Source: CAVALG01 sp045576295
Lineage (GTDB): Bacteria > Bacillota > Clostridia > Oscillospirales > Acutalibacteraceae
Assembly: GCA_045576295.1 (NCBI GenBank)
Contig: JAZNGF010000012.1
Coordinates: 1 to 48,968, forward strand
Direction: 5' to 3'
Length of the DNA stretch: 48,968 nucleotides
Positions 17,681 through 26,678 of the stretch are shown here, in pieces. The position numbers and the translations under genes were made by a program. The stretch's first letter is position 1, and the number at the start of each line of letters is the position of its first letter. Under the pieces are notes generated by a model. That model made no database searches. It saw only the letters and a list, made by a program, of their open reading frames with translations, and was not told the DNA's origin.

Positions 17681-18091
17681 ATGGAAAACATCATCAATCT
17701 TACAAGAAAATTAGGTGCAGAAATTCAGGGCAGCGAAGAGTACAAAAATTTTGTTGCTGCTAAAACCGCTAACGACAATTCTAAAGAACTTCAGGATATG
17801 ATTGGCGAGTTCAACGTTACAAGAATGAACATGGACGAGCTTTTACAGGCCGAAGAAAAAGACGAAGCAAAGGTTCAGGAACTTAACGAAAAATTACGCG
17901 GCCTTTATGCAAAAATTATGCAGAGCAAGGAAATGACCGATTACAACATTGCTAAAACCGCACTTGATGAAGTTGTAAAACAGGTTTACGGCCTTTTAGA
18001 ACTCATTTTAAACGGCGAAGACCCTGAAACTGCAAAATTTGAAGAGCACAACTGCTCGGGTAGCTGCTCAACCTGCGGCGGTTGCCACTAA
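17681..18091 (+). CDS. YlbF/YmcA (RicA-like) family protein with Cys-rich tail (136 aa)
   Basis: A helical YlbF/YmcA-family protein. In B. subtilis the relatives RicA, RicF and RicT form an iron-sulfur complex that promotes mRNA maturation and affects competence, sporulation and biofilm formation. The position between miaB and mutS matches B. subtilis ymcA (ricA), which supports this orthology. Residues about 1-120 are helical and charged. The tail carries C125, C129, C132 and C135 (CSGSCSTCGGC), suited to binding a metal or iron-sulfur cluster. A strong AAAGGAGAT ribosome binding site precedes the ATG. No RicT or second YlbF-family gene is in this window. Confidence 0.8.
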   Translation: MENIINLTRKLGAEIQGSEEYKNFVAAKTANDNSKELQDMIGEFNVTRMNMDELLQAEEKDEAKVQELNEKLRGLYAKIMQSKEMTDYNIAKTALDEVVKQVYGLLELILNGEDPETAKFEEHNCSGSCSTCGGCH

Positions 18092-18096
18092 AAAAG

Positions 18097-18112
18097 CGGC
18101 GCACCTGCGCCG
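18097..18112 (+). other. Small GC-rich hairpin between the RicA-like gene and mutS
   Basis: A 7-bp perfect stem (cggcgca 18097-18103 with tgcgccg 18106-18112) has a 2-nt loop and no following T-run. It may mark an RNA processing or stability site rather than a terminator. Confidence 0.35.
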
Positions 18113-18147
18113 ATACATAACTAAACTTAAATTTACGAGGTGTTAAA

Positions 18148-20739
18148 ATGGCCGGGCTTTCGCCGATGATGAGGCAATATAAAGAAATTAAAGCTAAATA
18201 TGAAGACTGCATCTTGTTCTTCCGCCTTGGCGACTTTTACGAGATGTTTTTCGAAGATGCCAAAACCGCATCGAGCGAGCTCGACCTTGTTTTAACAGGA
18301 AGAGACTGCGGGCTCGAAGAGCGCGCACCAATGTGCGGTGTTCCCTACCACAGCTGCGAAGCCTATATTGCGCGCTTGGTTGAAAAGGGTTATCACGTTG
18401 CCATTTGCGAGCAAACCGAGGACCCTGCGGCGGCTAAAGGCATTGTTAAGCGCGATATTGTGAGGGTTATCACACCCGGAACAATCATTGAAGAAAGCAT
18501 GCTCGATGAATCGAAAAACAACTTTCTTGCATCGGTTTATGTGTCAGCCGAAGGCTCAGCCGCGAGCTTTACCGATGTTTCAACCGGAGCTGTTTACGCC
18601 ACAGGCATAAATTCACTTAACACCTCGAAAATCTGCGATGAACTTGGCCGATTTTTACCGCGCGAGCTTATCATTAACCGCGAAATTAGCGGTTTGGCAG
18701 AATTTTGCGAGCGAATTGGCTGCAGCATAACCAAATCGGGCCCGCAATATTTTAATCCCGAGCAAACAAAAGAAGTTTTAAGCGCACAGTTTGACCAAAG
18801 CAACATTACGGCACTAATAACGCACCCAAACGAAGCGGTGCAACACGCCGTTGCAGGGGCTGTAACTTACATAAGCAAAACCCAAATGGGCGGACTTGAG
18901 CGCATTCGCACCGTTAACATTTATGAAGAACAGCAGTATATGCACCTTGATGTTACTGCAATTAAAAACCTTGAACTCACCACCTCAATGCGCGACGGCG
19001 AGAAAAAAGGCTCGCTTTTATGGGTGCTTGATAAAACCAGAACGGCGCTTGGCCGCCGCCTTTTGGCAAACTGGGTGAAAAGGCCTTTAACCGATTATGC
19101 TTCTATTACCGAACGCCACGATGCGGTTGAGACACTTTCGGGCAACAATATGCTTTTAACCGAGCTTCGCGAAGCGCTTAGCGGTATGAGCGATATTGAA
19201 CGCCTTATGACAAGAATAGTTTACGGCACCGCAGGCGGCCGAGAGCTTCGCTCGCTTTGCAACACAGCCGCCCGCCTGCCCCAGCTTAAAGCTTTGCTTA
19301 ATAGCTGCGAAGCGCCGCTTTTAAAGCGCGCCGATTTAATGCTCGACCCACTCGAAGACATTTGCCAAATGATAGATGAAGCTATTGTTGAAAACCCGCC
19401 GTTTTCGGTTCGCGAAGGCGGAATTATTAAAGAGGGTTACAGCGAAGAGCTTGACATGTTAAGTACCGACTATTCCGACGGCACAGGCATAATATCGGCC
19501 GTTGAGGAGCGAGAGCGCGAGGCAACAGGCATTAAAAACCTTAAGGTTCGCTATAACCGCGTATTTGGTTATTACATTGAAGTTTCAAACTCAAATGCCG
19601 ACCGCGTGCCCGACCGTTACATTAGAAAGCAAACCCTTACAAACTGCGAGCGCTACATAACCGAAGAACTTAAAGACTTGGAAGCGCGAGTTTTGGGCGC
19701 TAAAGAAAAGCGCGTGAGGCTCGAATATGAAATCTTTACCGAAATAAGAAAGAAAACCGCCGAAGCGCTTGGGCGAATTCAAGGCACTGCTGATGCAGTG
19801 GCACTTACAGACGTTTTGTGCTCGCTTGCATACGTTGCAATGGCTAACAACTATTGCCGCCCTTTGCTTAACACCGAAGGCGTTATAGAAATTAAAGATG
19901 GCCGCCACCCTGTGGTTGAGCTTATGATGAAATCGCCCTTTGTTCCGAACGACACATTGCTTGATGAAAACGATAACCGCTGCGCAATAATAACAGGCCC
20001 TAACATGGCAGGTAAATCAACCTATATGAGGCAGGTGGCGCTTATCACACTTATGTCGCAAATTGGGTCGTTTGTTCCGGCCGCGAGCGCAAACCTTGCC
20101 GTTGCCGACAGTGTGTTTACCCGTGTTGGCGCGTCTGACGACCTTGCAACAGGGCGTTCAACCTTTATGGTTGAAATGAGCGAGGTTGCCTTTATTTTAG
20201 AGCACGCCACTAAAAACAGCCTTATAATTTTAGATGAAATCGGCAGGGGCACCTCAACCTACGATGGTATGAGCATTGCACGCGCCGTTTTAGAATATGT
20301 GTCATCAGCCGAAAAAATTGGCGCTAAAACCCTTTTTGCAACCCATTACCACGAGCTAACCGTTCTTGAAGGCGAGCTTGACGGCGTTAAAAACTACAAC
20401 GTTGCGGTTAAAAAACGTGGCGACGATATAACCTTCTTGCGCCGCATTGTGCGCGGCGGGGCCGACCAAAGCTACGGTGTTGAGGTTGCGCGCCTTTCAG
20501 GCATACCCGATGCCGTTATAAACCGCGCCAAAGATATTCTTGAAAGCATGGAATCAGGCACTGCGGCACCGAATGTTACATCGCCTGCAATTAACCGCAC
20601 CACCGAAACAGGCGAAGATGCCGCGCTTAAAAACGAGCTTATTGATTTAATCGCCGCAACCGACGTTAACACGCTAACACCTATTGAGGCTATGTCGAAA
20701 CTATATGACATTGTTAACCGCGCAAAAAATCTTTCTTAA
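18148..20739 (+). CDS. mutS: DNA mismatch repair protein MutS
   Basis: Recognises mispairs and recruits MutL. The mismatch-binding F-Y-E motif is at residues 30-32 (GDFYEMF). The ATPase domain has Walker A GPNMAGKSTYM (about 618-628), Walker B LIILDEIGRGTSTYDG, and THYHEL. The 863-aa length is typical. Residues after about 800 form the C-terminal helical tail. The gene is upstream of mutL, with one small membrane-protein gene between them. Spacing to neighbours is short (14 nt to the next gene), so it is part of the long operon-like string. Confidence 0.97.
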   Translation: MAGLSPMMRQYKEIKAKYEDCILFFRLGDFYEMFFEDAKTASSELDLVLTGRDCGLEERAPMCGVPYHSCEAYIARLVEKGYHVAICEQTEDPAAAKGIVKRDIVRVITPGTIIEESMLDESKNNFLASVYVSAEGSAASFTDVSTGAVYATGINSLNTSKICDELGRFLPRELIINREISGLAEFCERIGCSITKSGPQYFNPEQTKEVLSAQFDQSNITALITHPNEAVQHAVAGAVTYISKTQMGGLERIRTVNIYEEQQYMHLDVTAIKNLELTTSMRDGEKKGSLLWVLDKTRTALGRRLLANWVKRPLTDYASITERHDAVETLSGNNMLLTELREALSGMSDIERLMTRIVYGTAGGRELRSLCNTAARLPQLKALLNSCEAPLLKRADLMLDPLEDICQMIDEAIVENPPFSVREGGIIKEGYSEELDMLSTDYSDGTGIISAVEEREREATGIKNLKVRYNRVFGYYIEVSNSNADRVPDRYIRKQTLTNCERYITEELKDLEARVLGAKEKRVRLEYEIFTEIRKKTAEALGRIQGTADAVALTDVLCSLAYVAMANNYCRPLLNTEGVIEIKDGRHPVVELMMKSPFVPNDTLLDENDNRCAIITGPNMAGKSTYMRQVALITLMSQIGSFVPAASANLAVADSVFTRVGASDDLATGRSTFMVEMSEVAFILEHATKNSLIILDEIGRGTSTYDGMSIARAVLEYVSSAEKIGAKTLFATHYHELTVLEGELDGVKNYNVAVKKRGDDITFLRRIVRGGADQSYGVEVARLSGIPDAVINRAKDILESMESGTAAPNVTSPAINRTTETGEDAALKNELIDLIAATDVNTLTPIEAMSKLYDIVNRAKNLS

Positions 20740-20752
20740 GGCGGAAGTTTAA

Positions 20753-21223
20753 ATGAAACTATCCACAAGATATATTAAAACATCAAAACCCGATAAATTT
20801 TTGCTTAACACCCCAGATTCACAGGCCGAAGAAATTATTACATCGGCAGGCGAATTCAGCGCAAGCAAACAGGGTAATATAATTATTTTAAAACCCGAAG
20901 GTGGCGGCTTAAGCGTTTTGGCCGTGGGCACAAAACCGCTTGCAAACGGTGAAGCCACCAAGGTGAAATACTCCACCTGCTTTGACGTTTTAGCCTTTTT
21001 ACAAAGCCGCGCCACCGCACTGCTTTGCCTTATAGCATCGGTTATTTTGTTGCTTGTTTGCATTTTAGGTAATATGCAGCTTGGCGTTATGTGGGCAGCC
21101 GCAGTGGCGGCAACGGCCGCATCTTTAATATATTTATGCGGATTCGGGCGAGGAACGCCCAAAAAGGTGCTTTTAAAAAGGTTTAAAAAACACCTAAAAC
21201 AATTCGAAACCCCAATTGACTAA
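20753..21223 (+). CDS. Small membrane protein of unknown function (156 aa)
   Basis: I do not recognise this protein. Residues 1-80 are soluble and contain a beta-like stretch (GNIIILKPEGGGLSVLAVG). Two hydrophobic segments follow (about 88-106 and 111-130), then a basic tail (KKVLLKRFKKHLKQ) likely to face the cytosol. There is no signal peptide. It has an AAGGCGG ribosome binding site and sits between mutS (14 nt away) and mutL (32 nt away), so it is co-expressed with mismatch repair genes. No functional link is implied by its sequence. Confidence 0.7.
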   Translation: MKLSTRYIKTSKPDKFLLNTPDSQAEEIITSAGEFSASKQGNIIILKPEGGGLSVLAVGTKPLANGEATKVKYSTCFDVLAFLQSRATALLCLIASVILLLVCILGNMQLGVMWAAAVAATAASLIYLCGFGRGTPKKVLLKRFKKHLKQFETPID

Positions 21224-21255
21224 ATCACTATAATTTATGAAGGGCAGGTGTAATT

Positions 21256-23289
21256 ATGCCTAAAATTAATCTTCTTAAAAAGAACGTTGCCGAGCTTATA
21301 GCCGCGGGTGAGGTTGTTGAAAGGCCTGCATCGGTTATAAAAGAGCTTGTTGAAAACTCGGTTGACGCGGGAGCGTGCCGCATAACGGTTGAAATTCAGC
21401 GCGGCGGCATTAGCTTTATTCGCGTTTCAGATAATGGTTGCGGAATTAGCCGCGAAGATGTTGAAACGGCATTCTTGCGCCACGCCACCAGCAAAATTTT
21501 AACCGAAAACGACCTTGACTGCATTGCAACACTCGGCTTCAGGGGCGAGGCGCTTGCCTCGATCTCGGCAGTTTCCCGTGTTGAAATGCTAACGCGCACC
21601 AAAGATGAAACAATTGGAACGCGCTATGAAATAGCGGGCGGCGAAGGAACTGCACCCGAAGATGCAGGCTGCCCCGAAGGCACAACCATTGTGGTGAGGG
21701 ACTTGTTTTACAACACCCCTGCCCGAATGAAATTTTTAAAAAAAGACGCATACGAGGGAATTACGGTTGCGGCAATAATGGACAAGATTGCCCTGTCGCA
21801 CCCCGAAATTGCCTTTAAATTTATAAAAGACGGCAAGTGCACCATGCAAACCCCCGGAAACGGCGACCTTAAGGCCACAGTTTATGCCGTTTGCGGCAAA
21901 GAGTTTTGCGATTCGCTTACCCCTGCCGAAGGCGAGCTTGGCGGAATTGGAGTTAGCGGATATGTTAGCCGCCCATCGGCCTGCCGAAACAATCGCAACG
22001 GCATTTTTGTGTTTTTAAACGGCAGGTACATATTTTCAAAAACCGTTATATCGGCGCTCGACCGCGCCTATGAAAACAGCCTTATGGTTGGCAGATACCC
22101 TGCCGCTGTTTTAAACTTGAACGTACCTCCCCAAACTGTTGACGTTAACGTTCACCCAACTAAAATTGAGGTGCGCTTTTCTGATGAAAAGCGAATTTGG
22201 GATGCCGTTTACTTTACCGCAAAAAACGCGATAACGGGCGGCGACACACGCAAAAAAGCCAACCTTTCGGCGGCACAAAACCGAATGTCGGTTGAACAAT
22301 ACCGCCAGTTAACGGTTGACGAAAACACCGCGCCTAAAAAGCCGCAGCCCCCTATTCACAGTGGTCCCGCGGCATTCAGCGCGCACAGTAGCGGCACTTC
22401 AAAGCCTGCCGCACAGCAAAGGAGCACCGAAACACCCGAAACCTATAAAAAGGTTTTAAACGCCATGAAGGAAAGCTTTAAACAGGCCGAAAAGCTTGAT
22501 GTAAAGGTTGACTTTTCAGATTCGCAAGCGGCTTCAGGACCAACTAAAACTGCAGAATATGTTGGCGTTAACAAGCCTATTTCACAGCCGGAACCGCCAA
22601 AGGCTGAGCCGAAAGCGCCGCTCGGGGCAGCGGTGCCGAAAACAGAACCCGAAGCAAAAATCGAACCTGCGCCGCAAACAGAGCCTTTAACAGAAGAGCC
22701 TACAGCTGCGCCTAAAATCACAGCGCCCGCAACCGAATATATCGGCGAAGCATTTTCAACCTATATAATAGCCAAAAAGGGCAACAGCCTTTACCTTATA
22801 GATAAGCACGCGGCTCACGAAAGGGTTATTTTCAACCGCCTGATGAAAGAGGCAAAAACCGAAACCCAGCTTCTGCTTATTCCCCAAATGGTGGAACTCA
22901 CAAAAGAAGATTTCGCCGTTATACTCGACTGGATACCCGAGCTTACAAAAGCCGGCTTCGAGATTGAAGAATTCGGCGACAGCCAGATTATTGTTCGCAG
23001 TGTTCCTGCCGTTTTAACGGGCTGCGATATTAAGGGCGCGATTTTAGAAATTATCGAAAACATTACATCACGCCGCCAGATAACCACCGAAAAGCTCGAT
23101 TGGCTTTACCACAGCATTGCCTGCCGCGCGGCGGTTAAGGCGGGGAATTTAAGCTCACCGCAAGAGCTTAAAGCCTTTGCCGAAAAGATACTTGAAAACA
23201 ACGATATTATGTACTGCCCTCACGGCAGGCCGGTTGCCATTGAACTCACCCGCCGCGAGATTGAAAAGCAGTTTGGGAGAATACAGTAG
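21256..23289 (+). CDS. mutL: DNA mismatch repair protein MutL
   Basis: The GHKL ATPase that links MutS to strand incision. N-terminal motifs are intact: ELVENSVDAG, VSDNGCGI and GFRGEALASI. A Pro/Ala/Glu-rich linker of roughly 145 residues (about 345-490) precedes the C-terminal dimerisation/endonuclease domain. That domain holds DKHAAHERVIFN (516-527), ACRAAVKAGN (about 622) and CPHGRP (654-659). The endonuclease motif normally reads DQHA-x2-E-x4-E; here the final Glu is Asn527, while other metal-site segments are kept. At 677 aa it is within the usual range. miaA starts 2 nt after its stop codon. Confidence 0.95.
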   Translation: MPKINLLKKNVAELIAAGEVVERPASVIKELVENSVDAGACRITVEIQRGGISFIRVSDNGCGISREDVETAFLRHATSKILTENDLDCIATLGFRGEALASISAVSRVEMLTRTKDETIGTRYEIAGGEGTAPEDAGCPEGTTIVVRDLFYNTPARMKFLKKDAYEGITVAAIMDKIALSHPEIAFKFIKDGKCTMQTPGNGDLKATVYAVCGKEFCDSLTPAEGELGGIGVSGYVSRPSACRNNRNGIFVFLNGRYIFSKTVISALDRAYENSLMVGRYPAAVLNLNVPPQTVDVNVHPTKIEVRFSDEKRIWDAVYFTAKNAITGGDTRKKANLSAAQNRMSVEQYRQLTVDENTAPKKPQPPIHSGPAAFSAHSSGTSKPAAQQRSTETPETYKKVLNAMKESFKQAEKLDVKVDFSDSQAASGPTKTAEYVGVNKPISQPEPPKAEPKAPLGAAVPKTEPEAKIEPAPQTEPLTEEPTAAPKITAPATEYIGEAFSTYIIAKKGNSLYLIDKHAAHERVIFNRLMKEAKTETQLLLIPQMVELTKEDFAVILDWIPELTKAGFEIEEFGDSQIIVRSVPAVLTGCDIKGAILEIIENITSRRQITTEKLDWLYHSIACRAAVKAGNLSSPQELKAFAEKILENNDIMYCPHGRPVAIELTRREIEKQFGRIQ

Positions 23290-23290
23290 A

Positions 23291-24256
23291 ATGACTAAAA
23301 CCCCATTACTTGTTATTTTAGGGCCAACCGCAAGCGGAAAAACGGGGCTGGCGTCACGCCTTTCCGATAACATAAATGCCGAAATGATTTCGGCCCATTC
23401 AATGCAGATATACAAAGGCATGGAGATAGCCTCGGCCGCACCAACAGCCGAAGAAACTGCTAACACCCCCTGCCATTTAACAAGCTTTTTATCGGTTGAT
23501 ACAAACTTTACAGTTGCCGATTACACGCGCTTAGCCGCAGAACTAATAAAAGATATTTCTGCCCGCGGCAAACTGCCCGTTTTGGTTGGCGGAACGGGGC
23601 TTTATATCGACAGCCTTGTTAACAACATTCAGTTTTCATATGAAGAAAACACCGATGAAATTCGCGCAAGGCTTATGGCTGAGGCATACACGCACGGCAT
23701 AGAACCGCTGTTTGAGCGACTTAAAAAAATCGACCCTGGGGCTGCAAGTAAACTAAGCCTAAGTGACCGCAAGCGCATTATCCGCGCGCTTGAAATATAC
23801 GAGCTTCACGGAATAACCAAAACCGAGCTCGACGCTCGCGCGGCAAGCGCGCCCTCGCCCTATGAGCCGCTGTTTATTGGCCTTAAATTTGAAAACCGCG
23901 AACTTTTATGCCAAAGAATTGAAAAGCGGGTGGGCCAAATGCTTCAAAACGGCATTTTAGAAGAAGCCGAGCATTTTTACAAAAAAGGGCTTGGAAAAAC
24001 CGCCGTTCAGGCAATTGGGCACAAGGAATTTTACCCGTATTTTCGGGGCGAAAAATCTTTAGAAGAATGCACCGAACGGCTTATTATAAGCACTCGCCAG
24101 TATGCCAAACGGCAGATGACCTGGTTTTCGAAAAACCAAAACATCAACTGGATAACGGTTGACCGCTGTGACAATGTTGCGGCGGCCGCCACCGAAATTA
24201 TAAAACTTAAGGGCGGTGAAACCTTTTGCAAATATTTTTTAAACGCAACCTTTTAA
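23291..24256 (+). CDS. miaA: tRNA dimethylallyltransferase MiaA
   Basis: Transfers a dimethylallyl group from DMAPP to A37 of tRNAs reading codons that begin with U; MiaB acts next. The P-loop GPTASGKT is at residues 11-18. The following family motif, usually ISADSMQIYKGM, reads ISAHSMQIYKGM, so the Asp held to be the general base is His36. The nearby family segment also reads ASAAPT instead of the usual -AKP-. The later motifs VGGTGLYIDSL, RKRIIRALEIYE and QAIGHKEF are normal. I chose the ATG at 23291, since upstream in-frame sequence lies inside mutL. The 321-aa length is normal. Its end overlaps the next gene. Confidence 0.92.
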   Translation: MTKTPLLVILGPTASGKTGLASRLSDNINAEMISAHSMQIYKGMEIASAAPTAEETANTPCHLTSFLSVDTNFTVADYTRLAAELIKDISARGKLPVLVGGTGLYIDSLVNNIQFSYEENTDEIRARLMAEAYTHGIEPLFERLKKIDPGAASKLSLSDRKRIIRALEIYELHGITKTELDARAASAPSPYEPLFIGLKFENRELLCQRIEKRVGQMLQNGILEEAEHFYKKGLGKTAVQAIGHKEFYPYFRGEKSLEECTERLIISTRQYAKRQMTWFSKNQNINWITVDRCDNVAAAATEIIKLKGGETFCKYFLNATF

Positions 24257-25437
24257 GAAACATTTCTATAATTCTTATTGCAATTATTTTAATATACCAC
24301 TTATATTCTATCACCACCGGCTCGTTTAAAACCGAAAATGTTATTGCCTATTCTTACGACGGCGGATTTGACGTTTCGGGCATTGTTCTGCGGGGTGAAA
24401 CCCCAATCGCCTACACAGGCGGCACACTTGGGTTTGTTATAGGGTCGGGCGAGCGAGTTGCAAAAGGCGGTGTTATTGCCAATATCTACGCGGATAAAAG
24501 CGGCGCCGCGGCTACATCGCGCATTGCCGAAATCGACAGGCAAGTTGCATCGCTCCAAAAGGCGCAAAGTTATAATAACTATAACGCGTCTGACCTGGAT
24601 ATTTTAAACAAAAACATCACCAACTGCATTAATGCTCTTTTAACCTCGGCTCAAAGCGGTTGCCTTGTGGGCGCGGGTGAGCACCAAGAAGCTCTTACCG
24701 ATGCGCTTAACCGCAAGCTGATTATAACGGGTCAAGCACAGGATTATTCGGCACTTATAGCCACACTTTCTGCCGAAAAGCAATCGCTTGAAGCGGCTGC
24801 CACCAACATAACAGGCACCATCACCGCGGCCGACAGCGGATATTTCATTGCCGGAACCGACGGGTATGAAGGTGCGATCCCGCTTGACGATTTATCGGCC
24901 ATTACACCCGAGGTTATTGAAAACATAAAACCTGCCAAAACAAATGAAAACCACATTGGAAAGCTTGTGTCTGACTATAAGTGGTACATAGCGGCTCTCA
25001 TCCCACTTGATAAAGCAATATCAATGGAAGAAGGCGATAGCGTTCGCCTGTCGCTAAGCCTTAAAAATGAAACGGTTTTAAACGCCGATATTGAAAAAAT
25101 AAACCGCACCGACAGCGGTGAAAACGTGGCCGTTATATTCTCGTGTGAGAATATGAACAAAGAACTTGCCGAAACGCGCGATGTTTCGTTTAAAATTATA
25201 ACCGAAAGTTATTCGGGCCTTCGGGTTAACAGCAAGGCAATCAGAATAAAAAACGGTGTTAAGGGCGTTTATGCTCTTATAGGGCAAGAAATCCGCTTTA
25301 GGGAAATCAACATTCTTTACACAAGCGATAGCTTTGTTATTTGCGAAAAGCAAGCCTCGGGGCAGAACCGATTAAAATTATACGACGAGGTTGTTATAAA
25401 GGGCAAAAACCTTTACGACGGGAAAATTATTTCATAG
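24226..25437 (+). CDS. HlyD-like membrane-anchored protein (403 aa)
   Basis: Probably a membrane-anchored extracytoplasmic protein resembling HlyD/RND adaptor subunits, but with no transporter beside it. One transmembrane segment (about 11-29) follows a basic N-terminus. A lipoyl-like beta region (DVSGIVLRGETPIAYTGG, GERVAKGGVIANIYAD) comes next, then a coiled-coil stretch (about 100-190) and a C-terminal beta-rich part. The predicted start is TTG at 24226, inside the end of miaA (31-nt overlap) and with only a weak GGTGA upstream. I recall this kind of gene just upstream of yggS-sepF in clostridial genomes, so a role at the cell envelope or septum is a fair but unproven guess. Confidence 0.72.
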   Translation: MQIFFKRNLLRNISIILIAIILIYHLYSITTGSFKTENVIAYSYDGGFDVSGIVLRGETPIAYTGGTLGFVIGSGERVAKGGVIANIYADKSGAAATSRIAEIDRQVASLQKAQSYNNYNASDLDILNKNITNCINALLTSAQSGCLVGAGEHQEALTDALNRKLIITGQAQDYSALIATLSAEKQSLEAAATNITGTITAADSGYFIAGTDGYEGAIPLDDLSAITPEVIENIKPAKTNENHIGKLVSDYKWYIAALIPLDKAISMEEGDSVRLSLSLKNETVLNADIEKINRTDSGENVAVIFSCENMNKELAETRDVSFKIITESYSGLRVNSKAIRIKNGVKGVYALIGQEIRFREINILYTSDSFVICEKQASGQNRLKLYDEVVIKGKNLYDGKIIS

Positions 25438-25452
25438 TGAGAGGTAATGGCA

Positions 25453-26157
25453 ATGACCGATATGCAAAAACATTTCACCGAAAATTATAACGAAATTAAA
25501 GAAAACATCCGCTGCGCGGCAGAAAAATCGGGCCGCAATGCCGCCGATATTATAATGCTGGCGGCAGTTAAAACGGTTGAACCCGACCTTATAAACTTTG
25601 CAATAGAAAACGGCGTTAACTACATTGGGCAAAACCGCGTGCAGGAACTTTTAGCGAAAGACGATTTAATCGCGCCTGCACACCGACATTTTATAGGTCA
25701 CCTGCAAACCAACAAGGTTAAAGACATTATAAACCGCGTTGAAATGATTGAATCGGTTGACTCGGTAAGACTCGCGCGTGAAATTTCAAAACAGGCCTTG
25801 CTTCACGGCAAAACTATGAATGTTTTGCTTGAAGTTAACATAGGCGAAGAGGAAAGCAAATCGGGCTTCGAAACACAAGAAATTGAAGCTGCCGCCGCCG
25901 AAATTGCAAAATTACCCGGCATTTCGGTTAAAGGATTGATGGCAATACCCCCAATTTGCGAAAAAAGTGAGCAAAGCCGCAAATATTTTGCCTTAATGTA
26001 CAAACTGTTTATTGACATTGGAGCAAAAAAATTAGATAATGTTAGTATGGACTATTTATCTATGGGAATGTCGAACGACTACCATATTGCCATTGAAGAG
26101 GGTGCCAATATTGTTAGAATCGGCACATCACTTTTCGGGCAAAGGAATTACAAATAA
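25453..26157 (+). CDS. yggS: PLP homeostasis protein YggS/YlmE
   Basis: A single-domain PLP-binding protein of the alanine-racemase-fold YggS/PROSC family, which keeps pyridoxal phosphate and amino/keto acid pools in balance. The PLP lysine is likely K40 (LAAVKTVEP). The family motifs IGQNRVQELL, HFIGHLQTNK, LEVNIGEE and SMGMSNDY are present, the last near the C-terminus. I place the start at ATG 25453, seven bases after GAGGT; the ATG at 25447 is only one base from that ribosome binding site. It precedes sepF, as ylmE does in B. subtilis. Confidence 0.93.
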   Translation: MTDMQKHFTENYNEIKENIRCAAEKSGRNAADIIMLAAVKTVEPDLINFAIENGVNYIGQNRVQELLAKDDLIAPAHRHFIGHLQTNKVKDIINRVEMIESVDSVRLAREISKQALLHGKTMNVLLEVNIGEEESKSGFETQEIEAAAAEIAKLPGISVKGLMAIPPICEKSEQSRKYFALMYKLFIDIGAKKLDNVSMDYLSMGMSNDYHIAIEEGANIVRIGTSLFGQRNYK

Positions 26158-26195
26158 TATTAGTGGCAGAGCCGCAAAATGAAGGGAGAATAAAC

Positions 26196-26675
26196 ATGGG
26201 ATTTTTTGATAAAATCAAAGACATGGTTACATCAACTGAAGAATACTACGAAGAAGACGAAGCAATGGAAGAGGAAACTGCACCTTCGGCTACACATGAA
26301 CCCGAAGAGCGCGAGGTTAGAAGGCCGCGCCGCGAGCCCGCAACCACCCCGTTCCCTGCTGAAAAACGTAATAAATATGTAAACATCAGCGCAACAACCA
26401 ACCTTCAGGTGGTGCTTGTTAAGCCCGAAAGGTATGAAGAAGCCCCCTCGATAGTTGACCATCTTAACAGCAAAAGAACCGTTGTTTTAAACCTTGAAAC
26501 AACCACAAGAGACGACATTCGCCGCATTGTTGACTTTTTAAGCGGCGCGGCCTACGCAATTAACGGCCAGATGAAGCGCGTTGCAGCTAAAACCTTTATT
26601 GTTACACCCTTTAATGTTGACATTATGGGTGACCTGGTTCTTGACGAACTCGAAAGCAGCAACCTTTACCTTTAA
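26196..26675 (+). CDS. sepF: Cell division protein SepF
   Basis: A membrane-binding FtsZ partner that shapes the septum in Gram-positive bacteria. The N-terminus MGFFDKIKDMV is the amphipathic membrane anchor. An acidic, Pro/Arg-rich linker (about 14-62) follows, then the conserved core (about 70-150) with RRIVDFLSGAAYAINGQMKR and FIVTPFNVDIMG. The 159-aa length is typical. The ATG at 26196 follows GAAGGGAGA; an earlier in-frame start lacks a ribosome binding site. ylmG, which lies after sepF in Bacillus, is absent here, and ylmH follows after 3 nt. Confidence 0.95.
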   Translation: MGFFDKIKDMVTSTEEYYEEDEAMEEETAPSATHEPEEREVRRPRREPATTPFPAEKRNKYVNISATTNLQVVLVKPERYEEAPSIVDHLNSKRTVVLNLETTTRDDIRRIVDFLSGAAYAINGQMKRVAAKTFIVTPFNVDIMGDLVLDELESSNLYL

Positions 26676-26678
26676 TAT

